The notes under the pieces were generated by a model. It was not told where the DNA came from and did no database searches. It saw only the letters and a program-made list of their open reading frames with translations. 64,000 nucleotides of DNA from Sclerurus mexicanus (Eukaryota > Chordata > Aves > Passeriformes > Furnariidae): contig VWZF01006664.1 in the NCBI GenBank assembly GCA_013396755.1, positions 348,159-412,158 of the forward strand, given 5' to 3'. The position numbers and the translations under genes were made by a program. This document shows, one piece after another, positions 50,737-62,490 of the stretch; position 1 is the stretch's first letter; the number at the start of each line of letters is the position of its first letter.

Positions 50737-53700
50737 GGAAGCAGGGACCCCATTCAAAGTGATCCTGGTCAAGCCAAAAAGTCACTTTGTGTGTTTGGGG
50801 GAAGGGAGTTCCCTCACTGAGGTGTTTTTATTTTCCAGTGCACAAGGGACAGAAAACTGCAAGCTGAGAAACTTGTGTGGTCTCTGTCCCACATAACACA
50901 GTGAGTATTTCCACAGTTATTTTAAGACCTCACGGGCCAAATGCATCCCCAGTGCAATATCAGTGACTTAAATGAACTTGGCATATCAAAGAGATCAGCC
51001 CCAGGCTTCCACGAAGTAAATACAATAGTACAAGCCTATAATGATGATGTGCACTGGAAACAGGAGAGAGTTTTTAAGCAAGGGCTGTGTTAAGAAGCAG
51101 CAGAGTAGGTCAGATCTCCTCCTCTGCACTGTGGGAAATGGAAGCATTTTGAAGTTTTCCTTACAGCTGAAGCATAACAACAACCAGCACCTTGCCACAC
51201 CTCCATCTCTGATCTCTCCCAACTGGATCTGATCATTAAACAAGGCTGCAGGGCTCCAGGTCCTCTGAACAGCTGCCAGCTGCAGGATAAACACGTCCTC
51301 ACGAGGAACATTTTGATTCTGTCTAAAACAGCAATTTTTTTTGGACAGAAAACTGTTCCACAGGCAAATCTTCATGCAGCTCCACTACTTAATATGCCTC
51401 CCCTCCTCCCACACATGCATGCACCAGAGCTGCTTTGAGGAGATAAATCTGCTGCATGTTCGCAGTGCATTGGATTTGCTCCTGCCAGGTCACCTGTCTA
51501 TACTAGGAGTGAGAGACTCCAAGGAAAGGAGTCATCAAAACAAGGCTGATTTCATGTCTACACATAAATGACACCTATTCCCCAAAAATACATGCAAGAG
51601 GAGCAGTACATGGAATTTTTGGAGGTTTTTTAAAAGAGGCTTGGAAGCCTCAGGGTGGCTCACATGGTGACAAATTTCAGCTCTCTACTCAAGCTGCCAG
51701 CTTTCTGAAAATGAGCATCATAATTATATCAACATCTGAGGACGTGCCTGTGGATTTGTGGGGGTCTCTAGTTTTCAGCAAACAGTCCACCAGTGCTGCA
51801 GAGATCTGGGCAACACTTGTGCCTCCATCTCTTCCCTGTGACTCAGCACTCAGCAGGGCTGCCAAGGACCGGTCCCAGCTCCCAAACCACACCTGAAGCT
51901 GCCCTGCAAAGACAAGCCTGTCAGGACAGCACTGCAGGGACCCGAACCACAGCAAGAAGAGGAACATCACACTTGGGTAGTGGTCTCTGAGGAAGTCTGC
52001 TCAATGCCAACCCTCTCTCATCTAAAATTGGACTATTTTTTTCCCCCCTCCACAGCAATTACATAAAAATGGTTCCTAAGATGGAAGACCTCCTACCTCC
52101 AGCAGTTGCAGGATTTGCCTGCTGACTTAAGCTCCAAAAGGTTTTTACCTGCTTCCTTTAAAGAGCAGCTGGGGAACAAACACACAAAAAAACTCTAAAA
52201 GCTTCGACAGGGAGCTAACTTTTTATTATTCATTTATCATGAGCTGCAGTGTTAATTATGGTCCTCTAAAGAGAAATCCTCAATTAGCATGAAGTTTTCA
52301 TCTCTGCACCCACAAAGTCTCCCTCCTACTCTACCAGAAACCATGAACAAAGAATTAGGAGAAGCAAATACAGCAAGACAACGGTTTTGGCTGAGTGGTG
52401 CAGCTGGAAAGCATTTTTCAATAATCCCTCACCTTCATCTTTGCACTCTTAGAGATGAGGCCATCAACTTTCTAAGCTCTAAACCTAGGTGAGGCTCAAA
52501 GAACTGGTTACCACATATTATCTGCAGCTTATCATAGCTCTGACTGAATTATACCAGTATCCTATTACACGGGAGTTTGTATTTGAAAGCTTTCATACTC
52601 ACCACTAGTGCCAGGATTCACCTGAAAAAACTACTGCATAAAACAAACCAAACAAACATGCACATTCCCACTGGATGCATCACTGAGGCACGAATGAAAG
52701 CAGATCAGAAGACCAAGACTGAACACAGATATTTTTGGGCCAGATCAAAAGAATGGGACTTATGCAAAAATTAGGCATTCGAGTTGCAAATGGTGCTCAC
52801 TGCTGCTCATCCCTGCTTTCAGCATAACAGGATTCAGGGAAATAGTGTTCTGCTCCTGTGCAACCCAGAAACACCAGTCTTGCCAACCCACTTGCTTCTC
52901 TGCATATAAAACACAGGCACCAGCTCTTGCCAAAGGAACACAAACTCCCCCTCTGCCCATCAGAGCAGAATTACGCTCCCTCTTGCTCTCTGGCTCAATG
53001 AATCTCCAAATCTTCCATGTAGAACGTAATGACTTTGGCCAGATGGGTGTAAAGTGTGTCCCATACCCACATACACTTAGAGGAGTCAAAGGTGTAGGTC
53101 TGATCTAAACCAGGTCCAAGAGAAAAAACAACACCCCTTTCTGGAGAGGGGAGCTCCTCCCTGAGTACCAGGCCCTACCTAACACACCAGTTTTGGAGTT
53201 CCTGCTTTTGAGGACCTGTCTCCCTTCAGGGCACTGCTAACCACCTTTGCACCTAACCCAGGGCACAAGCACACGGAGGGGACAGGGATGCAGCAAACCA
53301 CTTTTGCCTGCCTTACACACAGGGAATAAAAAGCCCTAGGGAGCACAGAGCAGAACCCCCTTTGGTGCCTGCACAAACCAGTCGCACACAGCTGACTCAA
53401 GATGATCTGCTCTGCCCCTCGTTCCGGTGCAGTGCTGCATGAAACATGGCTATATGTCCTGGCTGTAAGCCAGGAAGTTCACAACATGCCGTGTAGACTT
53501 AGCAGCTTAGATCTTCATTTGCTTAAAGCCCTCTTATCACTTTTCATTTCAGCATGTGGGTGCCCCCTCTCGTGGTCCCACAGGGATTATTTGGATTAGC
53601 AATGCTGCATTTATATCCTTTTTGGTGCAGGTAGCTAAAGCAGATGAACTGGGTTTTCAGTGAGTTATTAGAAGGCCATCAAGTAGATTGATCCCCTGTC

Positions 53701-56264
53701 CATCTCTCAGACCTATTGCAAGGGGGTCACAAGTCAGCCAAACACGTTATTCACAATGACCCTCCCTGAGCTGCCAGATAACACAGTGTTAAATCAGTAG
53801 ACTCCTCCTCAAACATCCTATTTCAGCCTTCCCCTCGCTGAGCCAGCCTGACAGCCCATTTCATGCAAACCCCAAGCCTGCTCCCACTGCCCCCACTTAG
53901 GTACCAGCTTTCCTAAGGTGCCTTCTCTCTCTGAGGTCAGCAGGGCTCCCGCAGCAGGAAACATCACATGTGTACACACAGAGCTGGCAGAATTAGGCTG
54001 GGGAAAAATAGGTCAAACCAGGCATATATTTCAGTAGGAGTCCAAACCTCAGAATCGTATTTTACCAACAAATAATTCATGCACACACACACTAAATCCA
54101 CATTTGGGAACCATCGGAAAATCATTCTGATATGAAGTAGGCAACCAACACATTTCACAGAAGCAGAGGCTCTACCAGAAACACTTCTATTCCCACTCCA
54201 AGAAGAAAGTTTAAACACACAATCTCTCCCCCACATCCCTCCCTCATCCTTTTACTGTGATCAAGCAACTCCTTTCTGCACTGTCTTTTGGGAAATTGTT
54301 TCTTATTCATTTTCAACCCGAGCCTTAGACATTTTTTAGGTGTTTTGGTTTTTTTAAAGATGGTGATGGTGCAGGGTTAAGACACCTCTGCAGGGAGCCT
54401 GACTTCAGCCACTACCCCTATTCCAAACTTCCAAAAGTCCCCTTTGCAGACAGGTTTGGGCAGACACACAAGGAAAGGACACGGGCACGAGGGCAGTCTG
54501 CCTCTTTCTACAAGTTTTGCAGCAGCTTCCCTGGGCTTGTGATGATCCTCCAAGCTGGACAAGACAATACAGCTGACATCTCAAAAAAGTCACCAATGTG
54601 GCTTCAACATGCAAATTGAGCGGCTGCTTCTTATATCCCATTTCTAGAAGATGCTGTCTGCTTCTACCCTTCTCCAGGATCCACCTCTACACACCCCTCA
54701 GTAGCTCAGTTGGCAAGTTGAATGCACAGAAGAGCCCAGAACACTTTGCCACACCTTTGCTACCGTTTTGCTGCATTTCCTGCTGGTGATTTTGTGGCCA
54801 CATACCAAACTCCTTCATTCCCTCCACTGCAACAGTAAAACCCAATTTGTAAATTGCTCTAAGCATTTTGTGATAGAGCAAGTACCCTCTCTGCACCTGC
54901 TCTACAGACAGTTGAGTGTAAAAAATACCAATATTTAAGAATTCAGAGACATACAATTAGGTGATACATGTTTTTAATTAGAAATGCCCTAATATAATTG
55001 CTCAAATACAGACACTAAGGTTTCAGCCTCCATCATGTTATTAGGTATGGAGAATTAGTCCGAGTTATTAAACCATGTTTTAATTGTCTGAGACATAAAA
55101 CTGCATTGCCCACAGTATCTGTGTAGCAAACTGCACTGTGAAGAACAACAGTACTTTGCAATCACTCAGTTCTTGGGGAGTGAGAAGGTTGAAGGGGGAG
55201 AACAGACCATCAAAGAGAGCGAGTCTTTGAAAATCTGCAGAGAGGATTCTTTGAGAGTGACAGTTCTGAGGAGCTTGAAGGAGTAATACAAAGACAAACT
55301 TCAAGAGTGGGCAATAGTTCTACACTAGCATGCAGTTTCTTGGCCAACTCAAGAAATTCTGCCTTTGGTCAGGTGGGAAATCTTGTTCTTTAAAGGCAGT
55401 GTTGCTCATAAAACAATGGGGTATTTTCATGCACAAAGCAAAATCCCTAAGGAACGTTAAGAAGTGGAAACTAAAAGGAAAGTAAATCAGGGAGTCTAAC
55501 TCAAAGCCACCACAGCAATGGGTTTTGGAAAGAAGTTCTACCACAGGACCAGGTGTTTCTCTGTTGGAGTCCTTTCCTAGACTAAGAAGCAGAGGAGAAA
55601 ATACAGTTCAGCTCATTAGCCCTTGATACTTGGTCTGGGTAGTAACTCCTGTGGCTGTTTCTGCTTTAGCCTGCTGCTGGAGTAATGAGAACGCTGGCAC
55701 AGGAAACAGCCAGCCTCCCTATTACACTCAGCTCTATGAAAAAAAAAAACAATTAAAAAACCCCAAGATGCCACACAACACTGCCCTTCATCAAAAAAAG
55801 TTCCAAATAACTTTAGAAGCAGCATTGCTCATTTTTAAACCAAACTCAGTAGCACTTTATCTCAGCATCGTGTCTGTCCTCTGGCTCAGGGAAGGTGTGT
55901 AGTATTTCTGAATCGTGGCATTGACATCACACTGACCACCTTTTGAGAGCACGGTGGAGTCAAATCAAGCAACTTAGACGTTCATGGAAAGACCCTTCTC
56001 CCAATCCCTATGCAGCTTCCACAGGCCTGCAACCAAGGCAGGAGACAACCCAATGACTAAGAGGCCTTTCATGAGTCTTGAACAGCATCATCTTGGAAAT
56101 ATGTGCTCTGACTCCAAAATTAAACATCTCATCTGCTTACCCCCCTTTTCATGTTAAGCATGCAGCAACTCAACTTTGCTATTTAAATCAAGATGCTGCT
56201 TCAGAGAGCAAATCTTCAGGCAACCATGCTGTCACACACAAAACACACCTTGTCAAAGAAACAG

Positions 56265-56282
56265 TATATATATATTTATATT
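56265..56282. repeat. Short TA-rich run
   Basis: A brief imperfect TA dinucleotide run that passes into TTTATATTAAA. A minor simple repeat. Confidence 0.6.
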
Positions 56283-59200
56283 AAAAATCCTAGGGCCTCT
56301 CACATAGTTTTTTTTTCATGTATCATTAAAGAGAATTGACAAATAACCTAACACTTGATGGATGTTCTTCATTAAAATGTGAATTCTAAGTTTAAATTTT
56401 CCTGAGGCTCTGCATTAAGATGTAGGAATAAGACAATATCTCCTACTTTAATAACACTATCAGTCTTGACAGTGTCAAAACAAAAGCAGCAAGTTGCCCA
56501 GCTTGGGACATCACATGATTCTATCCATGCCACTAAGGCTGTGAAGCACTTGTAAGCGTGCCCACAGATGGCCAGGCTGGTCACCCCACACACACTTGTG
56601 GTGTCCAGCTGGAAGGACTGCAATTCCAATGGTTCAGGAAGTGCCTTACAGCAGGCACACAGCTCACAAGCCAAGCTGAGCCATCCCCAACTTCATTGTC
56701 TCTTACCTGGCTTAGCAAAGTCTGTACAACACACAACAAAGACAGACTTTGGCAGGAGAGTCTGTTTCGGGAAGGAAGAAAAGTCACGACGACACTTGAG
56801 ACCCAGAGAACAGCCCCTTGACCCCTCTGCTCCACACAGCCACCACTTGGGCATCTCACTAGCACACAGCAAAGGATGACTTGCTTGACCATCTCATCAA
56901 GCATTTCCCCTCCTCTCTTGCTCTCCTTTCACCCCTTGGGAAAAGGAGACAATTTCCTGCTCAGACACATTTCAGAGGGGTACCCACTTGTCCTCCTCTC
57001 TGGAAAAAGTGTAAGTGGGTAGCACAACATCAGATCTCCCCAAGCCTTCAGGACATCATCCTACATTTTACATGGAGATGCGTGAAGGCACTTGGTTGGC
57101 ACCAGAAGTACAACACGTTTCTGCTTTCTTTAAAAACAACAGGCCTGCTGAACCACACATTTCAGGATCTGAGGAGCCTGACTTGGTAATTGAAGATGCA
57201 CATGGCACACATTGTCCTATGATACAGAAAGATTAATTATTACCACATGACATATTTCAGTCCTGGTGTTCAAGAGTTCATTGACAAAACTACTTTAAAA
57301 GGTGCTAATAGAAACAAATGCCTTTAACATCACAGACTTCCCAGATGATTCCTGCTATAGAGACAGATGACAAATCACTCTGCCAGTCATCTTTAAATTC
57401 CATATTGACTACATTGAAGCAATTAGCCATTTATTTTTAGAGCATATTCCATTTTAAACACAAGCGATTCAGTCCAAGAGACATTCTACATCGCATCACT
57501 GTTTCACGGGTTAACAACTTGCAAATTTAAATGGATTTTAACTCCTGGAGAAACACTTGCCTTTTTTCTTTTGCCTCCAGACATCGATCGGGAATTTTAA
57601 TTCCGGCTTCAAACCAAACAAAATGTTGGTGTTCTACACAAGCAACTGCAGAGAAATATAAAAATATCTGGAAAGTGTGAAAGCGCATGGAACAAAACCT
57701 CAGTGTAGGTCTCAATAATAGGCTTTGGGACTGCTGTGCACACTCTCTCCCACAGACCTTCTGCTCTGCAGCAAGGGAACGCTGCCTGCACTGCTGCGTC
57801 CTCAGAGAACTTTGGAATACAATGGAGTGCGGCGATTCCCTAGGGAACACAGCACAGAGCACCAGCTTCCATGTTTCAAACACCAGCACCAGGGTTTCCC
57901 CCCTCTTTTTAAGATCTAAAAGAAACAGCTTGCCCTGTCGCTCCGCCAGCCCAGCCCCCAAGTCATCTCGAGCTTCAGCTGCATTGGAGGCAGCGTTCTG
58001 GACAAAAGGATGAGGGGCTGGGATGAAGCTTAGGCTGCTCCCGACTCATGGAAAAGGAGGGTGAGATGATCAAGTGGGAAGTTGGGGGAAGGAGAGCCCT
58101 GAGCAGCAGACAGTGGATTCTGGTGCCACCACAGCTGGAGGGAGAGGACACAAAGGAGCTGCAACAGGTACTGCAGCAAGGGAATCCTGCTCCAGGCTCA
58201 GCTGCTGCCCCGCTGCAACACAACTCCTCTTGCCCCCAGCAGTCTGCCTCCTGGGACAACAGACTGCTTGGCCTGTAGTTTGGACCAGTCTTACCGGTCC
58301 CTGTTCCACAAACATGTGACACGAGGACACGCTCTTGCCAGGGGACAGTCGCCTACTTCAGAGCTAACGACAGGGTACCCTAAGCCAGGCATAGCTGATC
58401 AAAAAAGTCCAAGACTGACTCACAAGCCCATTATCCAGCTGCCTAGCCACCATTCATTAACTGCAAGGAAAATGACCCTGGGCTCCCTGCATCAAAGAAC
58501 CTTGCCATTTCTTCTTAATTAATTCTACGCATCTTGCTGGCCTCAAATCTCAGCTGGAAAGCACCGACTGGAATAGGTGGCATACCAGCCTGCCTTTTGC
58601 TACTGGCTGCACTTTAATTTTTCCTGAGTTGCGTGACCCCCACCCTCCTGAGACTACCAGGAGAAAACAAAATATTTATGTGTTTTAGGACAAACACATA
58701 AGATCTAGCCTGTTAATGGTCATATCTAAACCAAACAAATATATTTTCAAGGAATTAAACCAAAACCCTGCAGTATTTGCCACTCAGCCGTTGCAGAAGC
58801 ACAACAGCACATGAAATGTTACAGGAGAAATGGGTAAAAAAAGCCTTAAAGAGAAGCAAAACTGAGTCATCTCCTTATTGCCAAAACCGAGAGAGCTGCT
58901 GAGCGTAAACAAACAACAGACATCCTGAAGAAAAGGGGGCGTCACAATTCCTTTTCCTGCTAATAGGCAGACACACAAACCCGTCTGAGCAGGATCATCC
59001 TCAAGCTGCTGCAAGCCAATCTCAGGGAAACAGCCAATGCCACAGCAACAGTCCCAGCAGCACAGGTGCCACTGGGGGCCGGGGAGCATCTGAGGGGATG
59101 GTGACTCCCAGAGCATCCCAGAACCATGGCTGTGTGTGCTGGAATCCTGGGGCAGCTCCAGGTGGGATGCACTCGTGGAAGCCACATGTAAAGATACCCA

Positions 59201-61950
59201 GTGGAACTGCCTAGGGTACTGCTACACAGGCACAGCTTTGGCTGAGGCTGGCGAGCCTCCTACACAACAGGAGGGAGAGCAAGCCAGAGCACTTGTATAA
59301 GGCTCGAGTTCTCCTCCCTGTCTCCAGGGGCCCACAAAGACTATGGCCTATGCCAGGCTTTGTGGGTATCCCTAAGTCTCGGGGAATCTACACAGGTAAA
59401 GACTCAGGATCATAGAGACATTTCCAAAGATCAGAAGTCACTGTGAAGACAAGTTACGTTCTCTGGCAAAGTCTATCACCACAAACTAAGAAACTTCAGA
59501 ATAATTGCCTTTTTTAATTATTAAAAGCCCTTCTTTTTGAACTTTGCAACATATTTAACTGGTGGGGAAATGAGGAGGCTGTTCTGCTGGATATTTTTTT
59601 TGAAGCAGCTTTCAGAGTTAAAACCACAGGGCAACCTTAATGCCTGCATCCACAAGACACATTCAACAGCCTTAAGAAATAGGTAACCCAGCCTCTTTGT
59701 CAGAACAGCTCCTGGCCCAACACCATGACTCTCACAACTCAAACCCTCTCCACAATGCCACTGCATCTTTTGCAGTTTTTCAAAGAGCTGCTAGTAAGGC
59801 AAATTTGACTCGCACTGTGTATTCAAGTCATTGCATTGTTTGTAAGAAGACCATTCAAAAGGAGACAGGGAGAAGGATTTAGCACCACCTCGAATGAACG
59901 CTACTTAGCATCAGACACAGCACGTGCAAAACTCCATGAAGCTTCACAGGGATTATCTCACAATGGCAAAGAATGCTGGATCACATGCCATGTACATGAA
60001 ACACAAAGGCACTGAGAGATGCACTTTACTAACAAGTCTTAGCCATTTATGGGAACACAGCAAGTACCACCGTATTGTTTACTAGAATGCACTTAAAATA
60101 CTGCGCATATGGATTTGGGATCAATTCTTCTGAATGTTCTGAGCAAGTGTACACAGTTTGCTTTCAAATAAATCACTGTCACGTTTAGATATTGACAGTT
60201 CCTGATACAGTCACTGAGTGCATCAGTTCATGCACTGGCCTGCTCTTGTTTCAAAGGACTAAGCTGACAAGAAAGAGCTGATTGATACTAAAAGTTTAGG
60301 AGTCTAAAGCTCAGGTCACATTAAGTCAGAAACACATTAGCAATTATAGCACACGAGGGACAAAACATGCCATCCAGCCCTGACTCACACACTGCTTGCT
60401 GCTCACAAACGCTGGCCATCTGACCAACCACTCTTTGTTCTGAGCTACCTCCCTTGCTCACGCTCCTGAAACAAACAAGTAAATGGACCCCTCATTTCCT
60501 CTCTAAGAACAGATACTCCTTCCCCTGTACTAGTCTGATAATGCATCGACAGGATGAGTGTTGTGTGTTGACTAAGTGAATGCTGCTCCTTACAGCTACT
60601 TCCAGCAGGAAAATCCACATTGCACCTGTGTTGTCCAAATGGGTGTGCACTTCAGAGGCAGACAGAAAGGAGGCAGGGAGAGCAGCCAGGATACAAACTG
60701 TACTCCACTTCTTCATGAAACACACGTACTATACAGAGAAATGATAATCCCTTCTTAGCGGAAAATCCAAATTTTCAAAATGAATCCCCTAGCCAAAATG
60801 AATTACTGTAATGACCGCAATCCTCGCATGGGCACTAATCAGAGAGGCACAGCTGACCACCTGCTATGTGGCACCACTGGCACAGCAGCACCCTGCCCCT
60901 AATTGCTGCCGTGCCCAGACAGGGGCAGGCACCCCACAAAACCAGAGGGCACTGCTGGGAAACACAGGGCTGGGAGCACAGCCTGGCTGAGCGCTGTACA
61001 GTCTCACTACGCACTTCTGCTGAGTGCAGCATAAAGAGGGGGGAAAAAAATAAAAGGAGGCACTACTGCAGCTCCAAACAGCAGGATGCAAAAACCTAAA
61101 CCCAGGCCAAGTAATTTCTTCTGCAACTACAGAGAAACACACGGGAAACGATGCAAGAGAGAACAAAATGAATTGCACTGCCCATGTCAGTACAAACCCA
61201 TTACACCCATTATCTATGCAGGCTGCAAAATGAGAAACGCAGCATTTGACAATGCTACAGGCTAGGGCAACGTTCTTAACATACTTGCAAGTTATTTTAT
61301 TTCATTGCTAACAAAAAACCTATGGAGTTACATAATAACACAACGTAATAACCAAAATATGAAGTCACAAGATTGGCTTACAGCAACAGAGCAGGAGGAG
61401 AATAAGGAGAATAGGCAGTTCGTGCTTTAAATTTTGCTGCATTGTCAAGGAGCCAAGAACCAAACCTGGGGGCTTCTGCTTTGACACGGAAGGGACGCAA
61501 CCACCGAAAATTCAGCGCGGGACTCTTCACCGCCGCCTGCGCGCATCCACATCCCCCCGAAATGATGTCAATCCCCGCCGGCACGTCGCTCATCGTAATT
61601 CTACGCTATCTGCTCGCTGGTGGGTTTCAGCAGGGCAGGCCGGCGGCTCAGCCCGTGACCCATCGGCTGCTCCTGGGAGAGCGACCCCTCCCAGCATCGC
61701 CCCCCCGCTCGGGGTCCCGTCCCGCACCGCCGGGGCACGGGGCGCGGATGACAGCGCATCTCACCCACGGACCCGCCGCAGCATCCCGCATCCCGGGAAA
61801 AGGGAAGGGCCTTTCCCGGCGGCCAGCCCGCTGCCAGCCCCATCCCGCCTCGCACTTCTCCGCCGGGAGGCGAAGCGACCCCCGTTCCCCGTCCGGCTCC
61901 CCCCACACCACATCACCCACCGTCCCCGGGGCGGCAGCATCGCCTCGTAC

Positions 61951-61980
61951 CTGGACAATGCCGGCCTGGGCACAGCTCAT
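61951..61980 (-). CDS. Candidate first coding exon, ten codons, gene not recognised
   Basis: Read leftwards, an ATG (61,980-61,978) opens MSCAQAGIVQ and the tenth codon, CAG, abuts GTACGAG at 61,950, giving a fair splice donor (CAG|GTACGAG) in phase 0. The start has A at -3 (AGC-ATG-A). An in-frame TGA at 62,023-62,025 lies upstream and closes the frame before the assembly gap, which supports this ATG as the first in its frame. The position inside a CpG island fits a first exon. The next exon is not identifiable in the window, so the first intron would extend leftwards, possibly for more than 60 kb. I do not recognise the peptide. It may instead be 5' UTR, or the island may drive another transcript. 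Confidence 0.4.
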
Positions 61981-62095
61981 GCTCCCCCGGAGAGGGCAGC
62001 TCTCACATCGCACACGTGCCTGTCAGCCGGCACGGAGGGATGCAGGGATGAAGGAGGGAGGGGTCCCGGCGTGTCAGCCCCCTCCGAGCCGCACC

Positions 62096-62115
62096 NNNNN
62101 NNNNNNNNNNNNNNN
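62096..62115. other. Assembly gap, 20 N
   Basis: Twenty N bases lie in the middle of the CpG island. The round number suggests a placeholder rather than a measured length, so any reading frame or distance across it is unreliable. The flanks are very GC-rich and G-rich on the minus strand, a typical cause of sequencing dropout. Confidence 0.98.
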
Positions 62116-62269
62116 TAGTCCAGCACCGGCTGATGCACCCGCAGCACCGCCGCGCTCCCTCCTCCTCCCCCCCCGCCCCGCCAGCCTCCTCCCACCCCAG
62201 CCTGTCGCTGGGTACCGGCCGCCTGGAGCCACCCACACGCCGCCCGCCCCTCGGCGCTCCTCCTCCCTG

Positions 62270-62311
62270 CATCCCCGCATCCCTCCCCTCCATCCCCGCA
62301 TCCCTCCCCTC
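62270..62311. repeat. Two exact 21-bp tandem copies in the CpG island
   Basis: Two identical C/T-rich 21-mers, each opening with CATCCCCGCATCC, lie end to end, with partial matches on the flanks. A 21-bp unit keeps frame, so both strands stay open across it, which explains spurious repetitive open frames here. It probably lies in promoter or 5' UTR sequence. Confidence 0.85.
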
Positions 62312-62490
62312 CAGCCCTCCTCGCCCAGGTGCGCTGTCTCCCCGCCCGCCCGGCGGAGATCTCATGGGGACACACTCGTGGGGACCAGAGGTGTGTGGGG
62401 GAAAAATAATTAAAAAAAAAAATCACCTTGTTTTCCTCTCCGCCCCGTGAACTCGCGGCTGTCGCCCTCGCACCAACTCCTCATCGGTAA

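Larger units (their letters stand above)
49436..61484. other. Long non-coding stretch, no supported gene
   Basis: About 12 kb without a supported exon or recognised transposon. It contains a TA-repeat hairpin (49,681-49,725), a TTAAA-type simple repeat (50,704-50,736), a short TA run (56,265-56,282) and a CTCF-like motif near 53,560-53,577. AT-rich, repeat-free pieces at 52,195-52,300 and 57,340-57,515 look like possible conserved non-coding elements. GC-richer patches at 57,700-58,330 are open on both strands but have no recognisable product. Confidence 0.55.
61485..62490 (-). promoter_or_regulatory. CpG island, likely gene promoter
   Basis: GC content and CpG frequency rise sharply here compared with the rest of the window, with runs such as GCGCGGGACTC, CCGCCGGCACGTCG and CCGCCCGCCCC. 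A consensus GC box (CCCCGCCCC, 62,171-62,179; GGGGCGGGG on the minus strand) and more CCGCCC cores suggest SP1-type promoter sites. No good TATA box is seen. The strand is assigned from the candidate minus-strand first exon inside the island. A rightward or bidirectional transcript is also possible. A 20-N gap interrupts the island, probably in the 5' UTR or core promoter. Confidence 0.85.

Noticed and set aside
57527..58330. Overlapping frames on both strands, one of 144 codons, near a CAG|GTACTG donor-like site
   Set aside because: No recognisable protein, competing frames on both strands and no matching acceptor; kept only as unexplained GC-richer DNA.
61442..62413. Open frame of 323 codons on the plus strand across the CpG island
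   Set aside because: It is open because the sequence is GC-rich and stop codons are rare; it crosses the 20-N gap, is proline/serine/arginine-rich without any domain, and most other frames are open here too.
62003..62426. Minus-strand glycine-rich frames opening at 62,365 and upstream
   Set aside because: They read through the 21-bp tandem repeat and the assembly gap, so frame continuity is unknown, and composition explains them.
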